NCBI GenBank assembly: GCA_964399535.1
Contig: CAYNRE010000017.1
Location: 1 to 64,000 of the forward strand
Length of the DNA stretch: 64,000 nucleotides
Reading direction: 5' to 3'
Source: CAYNRE01 sp964399535
GTDB taxonomy: Bacteria > Planctomycetota > Planctomycetia > Pirellulales > CAYNRE01
Part shown: one piece after another, positions 23,350-33,055 of the stretch
How the letters are laid out: the number at the start of each line of letters is the position of its first letter
Position numbering within the stretch: position 1 is the first letter of the stretch
The notes under the pieces: generated by a model
Database searches by the model: none
What the model was told of the DNA's origin: nothing
What the model saw: only the letters and a program-made list of their open reading frames with translations
Translations under genes and position numbers: made by a program

Positions 23350-25176
23350 ATGAAGTTGCCAGCGCAACCGGTTTGGAGCGTGGCCCTTGCGCTTTTGGTA
23401 CTAGGCCCCCAAATTGAGCTAGGCGAATCCCGCTTGGTGGCCGCCGAGGCACGGGTTGGGCAGCACATCGAATCGTTTTCCTCGCCCGACGTGCACGGCC
23501 AGATGCTGTCGCTCGCCGATTTTTCCGACCAGAAGCTCATTGTCGTGGCGTTTCTTGGAAACGAGTGCCCCGTGGTCAAGCTGTATGCGCCGCGCCTCCA
23601 GCAACTGGCCGACCAATTTGCCGACCAGGGAGTGGCGGTCGTCGGCGTCAACTCGAACAGCCAAGACACGATTACCGAGACCGTCCAGTTCGCCCGGGCC
23701 CATGGGGTGAAATTCACGCTGCTTAAAGATCGCGACCAACAACTGGCCGATCTGTTCGGCGCCGAGCGCACTCCCGAGGTCTTCGTGCTGGATCAGGACC
23801 GGGTGATTCGCTATCGCGGGCGGATCGACGACCAGTATGCTCCCGGCGTCCAGCGGCGCGAGGTGCGCGAAGCCAGCCTGCGCCAGGCGATCGAGCAGTT
23901 GCTGGCCGGCCAGCCCGTCAGCCAGCCGGTTACCCAAGCCCCGGGCTGCTACATCGGCCGCAGCCACCGGCCGGCCCCCTCGGGCGAGATCACGTTTAGC
24001 TCGCACGTGGCCAAAATCATTCAGACGCGCTGCTTGGAATGCCACCGTCAGGGCGAGTTGGCCCCCTTTTCGCTCGAGCAGTACGACGACGTGGTGGCCT
24101 GGTCCGATACGATTCGCGAGGTGGTTAGCGAGAACCGCATGCCCCCCTGGTTCGCCGACCCGCGCTGGGGCAAGTTCACCAACGATTGCAGCCTGAGCGC
24201 CGAGGAGCGCGAGCAACTGTTTTCCTGGATCGACCATGGCTGCCCGGCGGGCGATTTGGCCCAGGTGCCCGCGGCGCCCGAATTTGCCGAGGGGTGGCGG
24301 GGGGGCGAGCCCGACCAGGTGCTGTATATGGCCGAGCAGCCGTTTTCGGTGCCCGCCGAAGGCGTGGTCGACTACCAGCACTTCGTGGCCGATCCTGGCT
24401 TCACGGAAGATAAATGGGTGCAGGTGTGCGAAGCCCGGCCCGGCAATCCCTCGGTGGTGCACCACATCGTGGTGTTTATCCAACCGCCAGGCAAAGACGC
24501 CGGATTCCTTGGACCGCAGCTCTTCGGCGACAAGCTGGCCGCGGTTTATGCTCCCGGCACTCCCCCCTGGTCCAGCCCGCCGGGAACGGCGGTGCGAGTG
24601 CCGGCCGGGTCGAAATTCGTATTCCAGATGCACTACACCCCCAATGGCTCGCCGCAACAAGACCGCAGCTATTGTGGGCTGAAGTTTGCCGATCCGGCCA
24701 CGGTGAAAACCAAGGCCGAGAGCCGCATCGCCATGAATATCGGCATTGCCATTCCCCCAGGCGAAAGCGACTACGTGGCCACCTGCAAGTACAAGTTCCG
24801 CAAAGACACGATGTTGTTGAACTTGTTCCCGCACATGCACGTGCGCGGCAAGGCCTTCCGCATGGAGGCCGAGTACCCCGATGGCACTCGAGAGATTCTG
24901 CTCGATCTGCCCCGGTACGATTTTGCCTGGCAGTTGCGCTACGACCTGGTCGAGCCCAAGCTGATGCCCAAGGGCTCACGGCTGATTTGCACCGGGCACT
25001 TCGACAACTCGGAAGACAACCCCAACAATCCCGATCCCACGGTCGAGGTGCGCTTCGGCGAACAGACCTGGGAAGAGATGATGGTGGGATTCTTCACCAC
25101 CTGTTCGCCGGTTGAGGCCGAGCCGCAGTCGGCCTCGGCCGACGCCGAGCCCACGGGGCAAAGCGGCGGGCGGTAG
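23350..25176 (+). CDS. Redoxin / c-type heme / copper-monooxygenase-like fusion protein
   Basis: 608 residues with AAGGAA upstream and a signal peptide ending about residue 32. Domain 1 (~35-190) is thioredoxin-like (AhpC/TlpA type) with a single Cys in NECPVV (Cys73). Domain 2 has a c-type heme site CLECH (Cys228, Cys231, His232) and an MPPWFADP segment. Domain 3 (~320-585) resembles the peptidylglycine hydroxylating monooxygenase core with all expected copper ligands: His371-His372, His428 (MHY), His495/His497 (HMH) and Met577 or 578 (EEMM). It is probably periplasmic. Such fusions occur in planctomycetes and acidobacteria; no substrate is established. Confidence 0.85.
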   Translation: MKLPAQPVWSVALALLVLGPQIELGESRLVAAEARVGQHIESFSSPDVHGQMLSLADFSDQKLIVVAFLGNECPVVKLYAPRLQQLADQFADQGVAVVGVNSNSQDTITETVQFARAHGVKFTLLKDRDQQLADLFGAERTPEVFVLDQDRVIRYRGRIDDQYAPGVQRREVREASLRQAIEQLLAGQPVSQPVTQAPGCYIGRSHRPAPSGEITFSSHVAKIIQTRCLECHRQGELAPFSLEQYDDVVAWSDTIREVVSENRMPPWFADPRWGKFTNDCSLSAEEREQLFSWIDHGCPAGDLAQVPAAPEFAEGWRGGEPDQVLYMAEQPFSVPAEGVVDYQHFVADPGFTEDKWVQVCEARPGNPSVVHHIVVFIQPPGKDAGFLGPQLFGDKLAAVYAPGTPPWSSPPGTAVRVPAGSKFVFQMHYTPNGSPQQDRSYCGLKFADPATVKTKAESRIAMNIGIAIPPGESDYVATCKYKFRKDTMLLNLFPHMHVRGKAFRMEAEYPDGTREILLDLPRYDFAWQLRYDLVEPKLMPKGSRLICTGHFDNSEDNPNNPDPTVEVRFGEQTWEEMMVGFFTTCSPVEAEPQSASADAEPTGQSGGR

Positions 25177-25201
25177 ACCCGCTGGACCGATCTGAGAGCC
25201 C

Positions 25202-25223
25202 CCGCTGCGCGCCGGCGCAGCGG
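25202..25223. terminator. Bidirectional hairpin between convergent genes
   Basis: A perfect 9-bp GC stem (25202-25210 with 25215-25223) with a four-base loop lies between the stops at 25176 and 25253. It has no T run, so it may act as a weak or factor-assisted terminator for both genes. Confidence 0.35.
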
Positions 25224-25252
25224 TCGAAGCGCGCCGGGCGCCGCCGCGCGGA

Positions 25253-26731
25253 TTAGCCGAAAATCGCGTCGACCACGCGGCCGGAAACATCGGTCAGGCG
25301 GAAAGGCCGGCCGGCGTATTGATAAACCAGCCGCTCGTGGTCGAGCCCCAACAGGCTGAGCAACGTGGCATGCAGATCGTGCATGTGCACCTTGTGCTCC
25401 ACGGCCTGATGCCCGAATTCGTCGGTCGCGCCGTAGGCGAAGCCGGGCTTCACGCCTCCGCCGGCCAGCCACATGGTGAAGCCCAGCGGGTTGTGGTCGC
25501 GGCCGGTTCCGTTGTTCTGCGCATAGGGGGTTCGCCCGAATTCGCCACCCCACCAGACCAGCGTGTCTTGCAGCAGCCCGCGCTGCTTCAAATCGGCCAA
25601 GAGCGCTGCGATCGGCCGATCGCAAGCCCGGGCATGATCGGCATGTTTGGGCAGGTTGGAATGCTGATCCCAGGCCGGATTAGCCGTGTTGTCTCCGTAG
25701 GTTACTTGCACGTAGCGCACCCCCGACTCGACCAGCCGGCGAGCCAACAGGCACTGCCGGCCAAAGTTGGCGGTGGGTTCGGTGTCGGCCCCGTAGGCGG
25801 CCAGGGTCTGGGCCGTTTCACCGCTGAGGTCGAACACGTGCGGTGCGTGCATTTGCATCCGCCAGGCTAGCTCGTAGCTTTCGATCACCGCTTCGAACTC
25901 GGCGCGCGATTCGGCGCCGGCCTCGGCCCGACCGATCTGGGCTCGATTCAGCGCTTGAATCAGGTCGAGCTGGCGCCGCTGAGAGGCGGGGCTAAGCTTG
26001 GCGCTTCCCAGATTGCGAATACCCTGCGGCGGTTGGCCAGCCTGGCCCACGGCGGTTCCCTGGTACTTGGCCGGCAAGAAAGCCGGCCCGTAGTTGCGTG
26101 GACCGCCGTTGCCGGCCGACGGCCCCAGCGAGACGAAGCCAGGCAGGTTTTCGTTCTCGGTTCCCAATCCGTAGAGCAGCCACGAACCGAGCGAGGGGCG
26201 AATAAAGTTCGTAGCGCCGCAGTGCAAGAAAAGCGTCGCCGGACCGTGGGCCACCCCCTCGGTCGAGAGCGAGTGAAGGAAACACAAGTCGTCGCTGTGC
26301 TGGGCCGTGAGCGGAAACAGCTCCGAGGCCCAACGCCCGCATTGGCCGTACTGCTGAAACGGCCAGTGCGGCCGCATAATGCGCTGCTGTCCGCTCCCCT
26401 GGCCGGTATTGGCCTTGCGCCGGGCATCGTCGAAGTCGGCCATCTGGCCGTCGTGCTTCAGTAGCCGGGGCTTGTAGTCGAAGGTGTCGACGTGGCTGGG
26501 ACCTCCCTGCATGAACAGGAAAATCATCCGCTTCGCCCGGGGCGGATAATGCGGCCCCAGCGGCGCGCTCGACGGCTGGATCGGGTCGGACGCAGCGCCC
26601 CCCGCGGGGCGTATCGCTTCGGCCCGGCACCGCTCGGCCAACAAACCTGCCAGGGCCAATTGGCCGAAACCACAGGCCGTACTGGCCAAGAGTTGGCGGC
26701 GAGTCGGCAGCCACGGGTTTTCAAGATTCAT
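25253..26731 (-). CDS. DUF1501 exported protein (copy 1)
   Basis: 492 residues from the ATG at 26729-26731; longer open sequence upstream overlaps the previous gene. The Tat signal is TRRQLLAST followed by a hydrophobic run. The alkaline-phosphatase-like DUF1501 domain shows MIFLFMQGGPSHVDTFDYKP, VQVTYGDN, DTLVWWGGEFGRTPYAQ and a final LLGLDHERLVYQYAGR. The family is related to sulfatases/phosphatases; activity is unproven. It follows the PSD1 gene by 20 bases, the standard planctomycete pair, so the two very likely act together at the cell surface or in the periplasm. Confidence 0.92.
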   Translation of the reverse strand: MNLENPWLPTRRQLLASTACGFGQLALAGLLAERCRAEAIRPAGGAASDPIQPSSAPLGPHYPPRAKRMIFLFMQGGPSHVDTFDYKPRLLKHDGQMADFDDARRKANTGQGSGQQRIMRPHWPFQQYGQCGRWASELFPLTAQHSDDLCFLHSLSTEGVAHGPATLFLHCGATNFIRPSLGSWLLYGLGTENENLPGFVSLGPSAGNGGPRNYGPAFLPAKYQGTAVGQAGQPPQGIRNLGSAKLSPASQRRQLDLIQALNRAQIGRAEAGAESRAEFEAVIESYELAWRMQMHAPHVFDLSGETAQTLAAYGADTEPTANFGRQCLLARRLVESGVRYVQVTYGDNTANPAWDQHSNLPKHADHARACDRPIAALLADLKQRGLLQDTLVWWGGEFGRTPYAQNNGTGRDHNPLGFTMWLAGGGVKPGFAYGATDEFGHQAVEHKVHMHDLHATLLSLLGLDHERLVYQYAGRPFRLTDVSGRVVDAIFG

Positions 26732-26751
26732 GGCGAATCTCTCATGCAGGT

Positions 26752-29613
26752 TCAATTCAAGTAGCGAAAATCGAGCGACGCAAAGACCGCCTGCACCAGC
26801 CGGGACCATGTCTCGGCTTCATCGCCCGACTCTTCCAAATAGGCGAATGTCGCCGCCAACTCGGCCTCGGTGGGGGCCCGGCCCAGCAGCATCCGAAACA
26901 GCCGTTCGGTGCGGGCAGCGCGGTCTAGAGCGGGTTCGGCCAGCAGCCGCTGGGCCGTGGCGCGGGCCTGTTGGGCCACGAATTCGTCGTTCATCAGGTA
27001 CAGGGCCTGCGGGGCCACCGTGCTTGCGTTGCGCACCCCGGTAACCGTGCTGGGGTCGGCCATGTCGAAGTCGAGAAACAATTGCGGCGGCGCGTTGCGC
27101 AACGCCGGCACATACACGCTTCGCCGCGACTGCTGGTCGACAAAACCGTAGTCGGCGCTGAGTTGAGCCGGTATGGTCGGTCCGCCCGGCGTAAGATCGA
27201 GCGTACCAGCGGCCCAAAGCATGGTATCGCGGAGCGCCTCGGCATCGAGCCGGCGGCGCAGGGCCCGGCCATAGAGCCGGTTCTCGGGGTCCGCGGCCAG
27301 CAGTTCGGCCGAGCCGGCCGTACCCAACCGATAAGCCCGCGTGCCGACGAGCCGCCGCACGAGCCGCTTGACCGACCAGCCGTCGGCCATGAACTGAATC
27401 GCTAATTCGTCGAGCAGCTCGGGGTGCGAAGGGCGCTCGCCCGTGGTGCCGAAATTGTCCGTCGTGCGTACCAACCCCGCGCCGAACAGCCAGTGCCAGG
27501 CCCGGTTGACAAACACTCGGGCCGTGAGCGGGTTTCGTGGACTAGTGAGCCATTGGGCCAATTCCAGCCGGCCGCTCTGGTGCGAGGGCATCTCCACCGC
27601 GGGGTCGTAATCGGCCACGCGCAGCAGTCCACGCGGCACCAGCTCGCGCTGGTTGTGCACGTCGCCCCGCACGTGTATGCGACAATCTTCGACCTCGGCC
27701 AACTCTACAATCGAGAGGGCCCGCGGCCGCTGGGGTGCCGAGGCACTAAGCTGGCGCAGCTCGCCTTCGAGCTGCTTGAGCCGCGCCTCGGCCCGGGCAA
27801 ATTCGTCCGAGAGTTCGGCCGGCTTCTCCTCACGGTTGGTCACGTCGGCCTCGGTGGCCGGCAGAAACTGCACGGCGTCGGCAATCACGTGGCCATCGGC
27901 CCCCGCGTTGGAAACGATGACAAACCCTTGGCCGTTTCGCTCGAAGCGGTATTGCCCGAGCGACTCGAACCGGCCGTCGATCGCCGGGGCCTCGCGCTGG
28001 TTGACAACCTTTTCAAATTCGCCGTCGGCGCTAAACACCGTGACCGCCACGTTGGACGCCCGGTTGCTGCCCGGCGTGTAGGCCAGCCGCACTTCGTAGC
28101 GGCCCGATTCGGGTAGTTCGGGCTGAAAGGTAATGGTCTTGGTGCCTTGCCCCTCATGGTTGTCGTGGACGTAGCCCGCGGCGATGTAACGATTGACCGA
28201 GGTCGACGCTTTCCAGAACCCCACCTTGGTGGCCGCGGCGTCGTCGACCACAATGCCCGGCAAATCGGCTACGGCCACCACGCGAGGGCCAGCCGGGTCG
28301 GCCTTTTCCAGCTTGGCCACGAGTTGTTTTTGGGCCTTGATTTCGCTGGCCAGTCGGGTTTGGTCCGCTTCGATCTGGGCGAACTTCGCTTCCTCGTCGG
28401 GCGCCAGCGGCAGCGGCACGTCGATCCAGTTGGAAACATTGGCATCCTCCAGCGACTGCACATTGCGCAAGATGCCCGCCAAAGCATAGTAGTCGCTGGT
28501 AGGTATTGGATCGAATTTGTGATCGTGACACCGCGCGCAGCCCAGCGTTTGTCCGAGTAGGGCCTTGCCGATGGTATCGAGCTGCTCGTCGACCACATCC
28601 ATGCGCAGTTGGGCCTTGTCTTGCTCCTCCAGATTGTGATTTCCCAGCACCAGGAAACCGGTCGCAATGCGCTGCCGCTGAGCATCGACCAGGGTGGGTG
28701 CCGGCAATAAGTCGCCGGCCACCTGCTCGCGGATCATTACGTCGAGCGGGCGATCGGCGTTGAACGATTCAATGACATAATCACGGTAGCGCCAGGCCTC
28801 GCGGAGGATCAGCCCCCGCAGCGTATACGACTCGGCGAACCGTACCACGTCGAGCCAGTGCCTGCCCCAGCGCTCGCCGAACCGCGGCGACGCCAGGTAG
28901 CGATCGACCAGCGCGTCGTAGGCTGCCGGACTGGGGTCGGCGGTAAACGTCTCGACCTCGGCCACCTCCGGGGGGAGACCGGTCAAGTCGTAGCTGAGCC
29001 TTCGGATGAGTGCCGCGGGCTCCGCGTCGCCGGTGGGCTGAAGGCCGACGGATTCCAGGCGGACCAATAGAAACCGATCGATCGCTTCGCGCGGCCAGGC
29101 GGTGTCGGCCACTTCGGGCACGGTGGCGCCCGCTGGCAACCGGTACGCCCAATGTTCGCGGGCCTGCTCGAGATTGAACTCCGAGCGTGGCGGGGCAGTC
29201 ACGCCTTCCAAGCCGCGCGGATCGGCCGCCCCCGCGGCAATCCAGCGCTGAAAATCGGCCACCACCGCGGCGCCCAACGGACCCTCGGGCGGCATTTGTA
29301 AATGGCTGTCCTCGTAACGAATCGCCCTGAGCAGCCGGCTCTGCTCGGGCTGTCCCGGCACGATGGCGGGGCCCGAATCGCCCCCGGTTTCCCAGCCAGC
29401 GCGGCTATCGAGCCTGAGACCGCCGCTTTGCTCCTCGCTGCCATGGCACTGCTGGCAGTGACTGACCAGCACAGGCCGAATCCGCTTTTCAAACCATTCC
29501 AGCTCGGCCGACGACCCCTCGGGCGGCTGCTCGGCCCCCAGGCCTGGCGTTGCCAGCAACAAAGCCAGCGCCATGGTCACGAGGAGCCGATTTGCCAGCG
29601 AGAAAACAGGCAT
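26752..29613 (-). CDS. PSD1 / planctomycete cytochrome C protein with golvesin-like insert
   Basis: 953 residues from the ATG at 29611-29613, where a signal peptide starts; the open frame upstream lacks a signal. Order of domains: cytochrome-c-like with CQQCH (Cys53, Cys56, His57), DUF1549, a long middle region, then DUF1553 (TARVFVNRAWHWLFGAGLV...). The middle (codons ~27860-28265) carries a beta-sandwich resembling the golvesin C-terminal/xanthan-lyase carbohydrate-binding-like domain (YIAAGYVHDNHEGQG, GRYEVRLAYTPGSNR). Role: probable surface redox/polymer-binding partner of the DUF1501 protein; no activity proven. Confidence 0.9.
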   Translation of the reverse strand: MPVFSLANRLLVTMALALLLATPGLGAEQPPEGSSAELEWFEKRIRPVLVSHCQQCHGSEEQSGGLRLDSRAGWETGGDSGPAIVPGQPEQSRLLRAIRYEDSHLQMPPEGPLGAAVVADFQRWIAAGAADPRGLEGVTAPPRSEFNLEQAREHWAYRLPAGATVPEVADTAWPREAIDRFLLVRLESVGLQPTGDAEPAALIRRLSYDLTGLPPEVAEVETFTADPSPAAYDALVDRYLASPRFGERWGRHWLDVVRFAESYTLRGLILREAWRYRDYVIESFNADRPLDVMIREQVAGDLLPAPTLVDAQRQRIATGFLVLGNHNLEEQDKAQLRMDVVDEQLDTIGKALLGQTLGCARCHDHKFDPIPTSDYYALAGILRNVQSLEDANVSNWIDVPLPLAPDEEAKFAQIEADQTRLASEIKAQKQLVAKLEKADPAGPRVVAVADLPGIVVDDAAATKVGFWKASTSVNRYIAAGYVHDNHEGQGTKTITFQPELPESGRYEVRLAYTPGSNRASNVAVTVFSADGEFEKVVNQREAPAIDGRFESLGQYRFERNGQGFVIVSNAGADGHVIADAVQFLPATEADVTNREEKPAELSDEFARAEARLKQLEGELRQLSASAPQRPRALSIVELAEVEDCRIHVRGDVHNQRELVPRGLLRVADYDPAVEMPSHQSGRLELAQWLTSPRNPLTARVFVNRAWHWLFGAGLVRTTDNFGTTGERPSHPELLDELAIQFMADGWSVKRLVRRLVGTRAYRLGTAGSAELLAADPENRLYGRALRRRLDAEALRDTMLWAAGTLDLTPGGPTIPAQLSADYGFVDQQSRRSVYVPALRNAPPQLFLDFDMADPSTVTGVRNASTVAPQALYLMNDEFVAQQARATAQRLLAEPALDRAARTERLFRMLLGRAPTEAELAATFAYLEESGDEAETWSRLVQAVFASLDFRYLN

Positions 29614-29961
29614 GGCCAATCGCTGAGCGCTAGGGGGCGCCCACAGAAGTCGAACGGGGAGAAGACGATCCCCCGATTGTAACCCCGGTACCTCTGCCAG
29701 GGGAGCATGAACCACGGTTCGCCCGAGAGGGCATGGCATCGAGTCGCTGGCGCGCTCGGCGCTGGGTTGGCTACGGGCCGTTTTCGGATTTGTCACTCGC
29801 CGCGGGGGGCAGCGAAACTTCCACCCGGGGGCGGGGTTTTATTCTCCGCCGCGCCGCGCGATACCTGCCAAGTCAAACCGATCCGACGATTCCGCGGATC
29901 GTTCGCCGGTTCAGGTGCTTCTTGGCAGCCCAATTGGTTCACTCACTGCGAAGGATGCGAA
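29614..29961. other. Divergent intergenic region
   Basis: 348 bases between divergent PSD1 and propeller genes. Both promoters should lie here, but I find no convincing boxes. The AAGGA site of the propeller gene is at its right end. Open frames through it are extensions of the neighbouring genes. Confidence 0.4.
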
Positions 29962-31524
29962 ATGGCTAACGGTACACGCTGCCTGGTTTGGAGTTTGGGG
30001 CTCGTGTGGCTCACCAGCGCGACGGCGCTGGCCGATTGGCCGCAGTTTCGCGGGCCCGCGGCCGACGGCATTCCCACCGCCAGGCAACTGCCGACGACCT
30101 GGAACATGGAAAGCCACATCGCCTGGAAAGTGGCGCTACCGGGCGTGGCCTGGTCGCAACCGATCGTGTGGGGCGACCGCTTCTACGTCACCACCGCGGT
30201 GACGGAAAACCAACCCAAGCCCGCCCCCGGACAAGGTGGGCGCGGTGGCCCCGGTGGTGGGCGTGGCCGGCCAGGCCGCGACGGTGGCCCCGCTGCTCCG
30301 GGTGGCCCCGCGGCCCCCGCGGGCGAGGCCGGCGCCGAAGGCGCCCCGGCGGCCGATGGCTCGGGCAGCCCCGCTGGCACGGCGGCGGATGAACCCCGTC
30401 GACCGGAGCGTGAGCCCGCTGCGGGTGGTGCCGATCGACCCTCGGGGCGCCGCGGCGGTCCGGGTGCTGGTCCGGCTGGCCGTCGGGGCCAGGCCGCCCC
30501 CGACCAGGTGTATCGCTGGCTGGTCCAGTGCCGCGATCTGAAAACGGGGGAATTGATCTGGGAGCAATTGGCCCACGAAGGCCGGCCCACCATTCCCACG
30601 CACCGGACGAACACCTACGCCTCGGAAACGCCGCTCACCGACGGCCAGCGCTTGTACGCCTACTTCGGTATGACCGGCCTGTACTGCTTCGACCTGGAGG
30701 GGAAACTGCTTTGGTCCAAAGATCTGGGCAGCTATCCGATGGCCATGGGCTGGGGAACCGGCAGTTCGCCAGCGCTCGACAGCGAGCGTTTGTTCATTCA
30801 GTGCGACAACGACGAAAGCTCGTTCCTGGTGGCGCTCGACAAACGCACCGGCGACGAGGTGTGGAGGGTCCCACGCGACGAAAAGTCGAACTGGGGCACT
30901 CCCTATCTTTGGCACAATCGGGTCCGCACCGAGCTGGTCGCCGCCGGCGGCGGCAAGATGCGAGCCTACGAGCCGGCCACGGGCAAGTTGCTTTGGGAGC
31001 TGGGCGAGGTGAAAGGGCGCAGCTCGGCCACGCCCGTCGGCACGGAAGATTTGCTCTTCGTGGGGGTCGGAGGCGGTATGGCGGGCCCCGGACCGCTGAT
31101 CGCGATTAAAGCCGGCGCGACGGGCGACATTACTCTGGCCGAGGGGGCCACCTCCAGCGAGCATGTCGCCTGGAGCCTGCCTCGTTCGGGCCCGCCCATG
31201 TCTTCGCCGCTGGTCTACCAGGGCTGTTTGTATGTGCTCGATCAGCGGGGCGGCATCGTGGGCTGCTACGACGCGGCAACCGGCGCGCAGCATTATCGCC
31301 AGCGAATCGAGGGGGCCAAGGGCTTTACCGCCTCGCCCTGGGCCTACGACGGCAAGGTGTTTTGCCTGGACGAAGAGGGCAATACCTTCGTGCTGGCAGC
31401 CGGACCCGAGTTGAACCTGCTGGGCACGAACAAGCTCGACGATATGTTTTGGTCGTCGGTGGCCGTGGCGGGCGACCGGCTACTTTTGCGAGGGCTCGAG
31501 AATTTGTATTGCATCGCGCCCTAG
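29962..31524 (+). CDS. PQQ-type beta-propeller exported protein with Gly/Pro/Arg-rich insert
   Basis: 520 residues from the ATG at 29962, chosen for AAGGA eight bases upstream and a signal peptide ending at ALADWPQFRGP, the common planctomycete start. PQQ-like blades: GVAWSQPIVWGDRFYVTTAV, LKTGELIWEQ, FDLEGKLLWSKDLG, DKRTGDEVWRV, EPATGKLLWEL. An insert of about 90 residues (codons ~30224-30505) is almost only Gly, Pro, Ala, Arg, Glu and Asp in blade 1-2, probably a surface loop. The fold binds ligands or acts as scaffold; no quinone ligand set is evident. It stands between two DUF1501/PSD1 pairs. Confidence 0.85.
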   Translation: MANGTRCLVWSLGLVWLTSATALADWPQFRGPAADGIPTARQLPTTWNMESHIAWKVALPGVAWSQPIVWGDRFYVTTAVTENQPKPAPGQGGRGGPGGGRGRPGRDGGPAAPGGPAAPAGEAGAEGAPAADGSGSPAGTAADEPRRPEREPAAGGADRPSGRRGGPGAGPAGRRGQAAPDQVYRWLVQCRDLKTGELIWEQLAHEGRPTIPTHRTNTYASETPLTDGQRLYAYFGMTGLYCFDLEGKLLWSKDLGSYPMAMGWGTGSSPALDSERLFIQCDNDESSFLVALDKRTGDEVWRVPRDEKSNWGTPYLWHNRVRTELVAAGGGKMRAYEPATGKLLWELGEVKGRSSATPVGTEDLLFVGVGGGMAGPGPLIAIKAGATGDITLAEGATSSEHVAWSLPRSGPPMSSPLVYQGCLYVLDQRGGIVGCYDAATGAQHYRQRIEGAKGFTASPWAYDGKVFCLDEEGNTFVLAAGPELNLLGTNKLDDMFWSSVAVAGDRLLLRGLENLYCIAP

Positions 31525-31580
31525 CGCGGTTGGCCCAACGGCCGCGTCTTGCCGGCTCGCACGCAGCCCACCTGGCCAGG

Positions 31581-33050
31581 CTACGCCAGCAACGGCCGAA
31601 TCACATGGCCATGCACATTGGTCAAACGGCGGCGAATGCCGTTGTGATAGAACGTGAGCCGCTCGTGGTCGATGCCCAGCAGGTGCAGCACCGTGGCGTG
31701 AAAATCGTACCAAGAGGTCACCTGCTCGACGGCGCGGTAGCCGAACTCATCGGTGGCTCCATAGACCATGCCCGGCCGCAACCCGGCTCCCGCCAACCAA
31801 ACTGAAAAACCGTACTGGTTGTGGTCGCGCCCCTGGCCCACCACGTCGGCCGCCGACTGGGTGAAGGGGGTTCGGCCAAACTCGGTGGTGAATAGCACCA
31901 GCGTGTCGTCGAGCAGTCCCCGCTGGCGAAGGTCGGTCAGCAATCCGGCCACGGGGCGGTCGATCCGCGGGGCTTCGCGCCCGTGGTTCTCCAGCATGTT
32001 TTCGTGCCCGTCCCAGTTAATACGGGGCGAACCGAAGGAGCCGCCGGAGAAAAGCTGCACGAAGCGCACGCCACGCTCCAGCAGGCGCCGCGCTAAGAGG
32101 CAGCTGCGACCGAAATCGGCCGATTCGGTTCGGTCGAGCCCATACAGAACCTGCGTGGCCGAGGTTTCCTGGTCCAGGTCGGCCACCTCCGGTACGGCCA
32201 GTTGCATGCGGGCGGCCAGTTCGTAGCTGCGAATCCGGGCCGTCAGAGCGTCTTCGCCGGCGCGCTGGGCCAGGTGCTGGGCGTTCAATTCGGCCAAAAA
32301 GTCGCGGGTAGCCGCTTCGCTCGCCGCCCCAAGGGGTTGGGCGGGCTCCAGGTCGTCGATCGGCGACCCTTTGCTGCGCAGCGGCACTCCCTGGTGCCGG
32401 GCCGGCAAAAAACCGTTCGACCAATTGATGGTTCCTCCGGCCGGATAGCCGCGGACATCGGGAATGACGACAAAGGCGGGTAAATCGTCGGTTTCGCTCC
32501 CCAGCCCGTAGGAAAGCCAAGCCCCCAGCGTAGGAAAACCGTTTAGCCGAAAGCCGGTGTTCTCTTGAAACGTGGCCGGCGTATGGTTCGAGGTTTCGGC
32601 CACCATCGAGCGGATCACCGTCAGTTCATCGGCCCGCTCGGCCAGGCAGGGGAACAGATCGGAAACCCACAGCCCGCTCTGGCCCCGTTGCCGAAAGGCC
32701 CAATCGGCCCGCCGCAACAAACCCACCTGGCCGAAAAACACATCGGGCTTCTCATCGCTCGGGAGCGGCTTTCCATGCAGTTTGTCCAGCATGGGTTTGT
32801 AATCGAACGAGTCGAGGTGGCTGAGCGCGCCGCAGAGACAGATCTGCACCACGCGCCGCGCCCGGGACGGATGATGGGGAGGGGGGTCACTGGCCTCGCC
32901 CGGCGTGGGGCCGGCCTCGACCAACCCGTCGCGAGCGAGCAAAAGCGCCGCGGCCACGCCGCCCAATCCGCTCGCGGTCCACGAGAAGAACTCGCGACGA
33001 CCGAGCCGTTGAACCGTTTCCGGGCTGAAGTGGTTAAGCGACAAAGGCAT
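31581..33050 (-). CDS. DUF1501 exported protein (copy 2)
   Basis: 489 residues. Tat-like signal GRREFFSWTASGLGG. DUF1501 landmarks: VVQICLCGALSHLDSFDYKP, VRFVQLFSGG, LVLFTTEFGRTPF and LLGIDHERLTFYHNG. It begins 5 bases after the stop of the PSD1 gene at 33056, so the pair is translated together. It is clearly a paralogue of the protein at 25253, but not a recent duplication: it differs throughout, including the signal peptide. Substrate unknown. Confidence 0.92.
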   Translation of the reverse strand: MPLSLNHFSPETVQRLGRREFFSWTASGLGGVAAALLLARDGLVEAGPTPGEASDPPPHHPSRARRVVQICLCGALSHLDSFDYKPMLDKLHGKPLPSDEKPDVFFGQVGLLRRADWAFRQRGQSGLWVSDLFPCLAERADELTVIRSMVAETSNHTPATFQENTGFRLNGFPTLGAWLSYGLGSETDDLPAFVVIPDVRGYPAGGTINWSNGFLPARHQGVPLRSKGSPIDDLEPAQPLGAASEAATRDFLAELNAQHLAQRAGEDALTARIRSYELAARMQLAVPEVADLDQETSATQVLYGLDRTESADFGRSCLLARRLLERGVRFVQLFSGGSFGSPRINWDGHENMLENHGREAPRIDRPVAGLLTDLRQRGLLDDTLVLFTTEFGRTPFTQSAADVVGQGRDHNQYGFSVWLAGAGLRPGMVYGATDEFGYRAVEQVTSWYDFHATVLHLLGIDHERLTFYHNGIRRRLTNVHGHVIRPLLA

Positions 33051-33055
33051 GGTAG

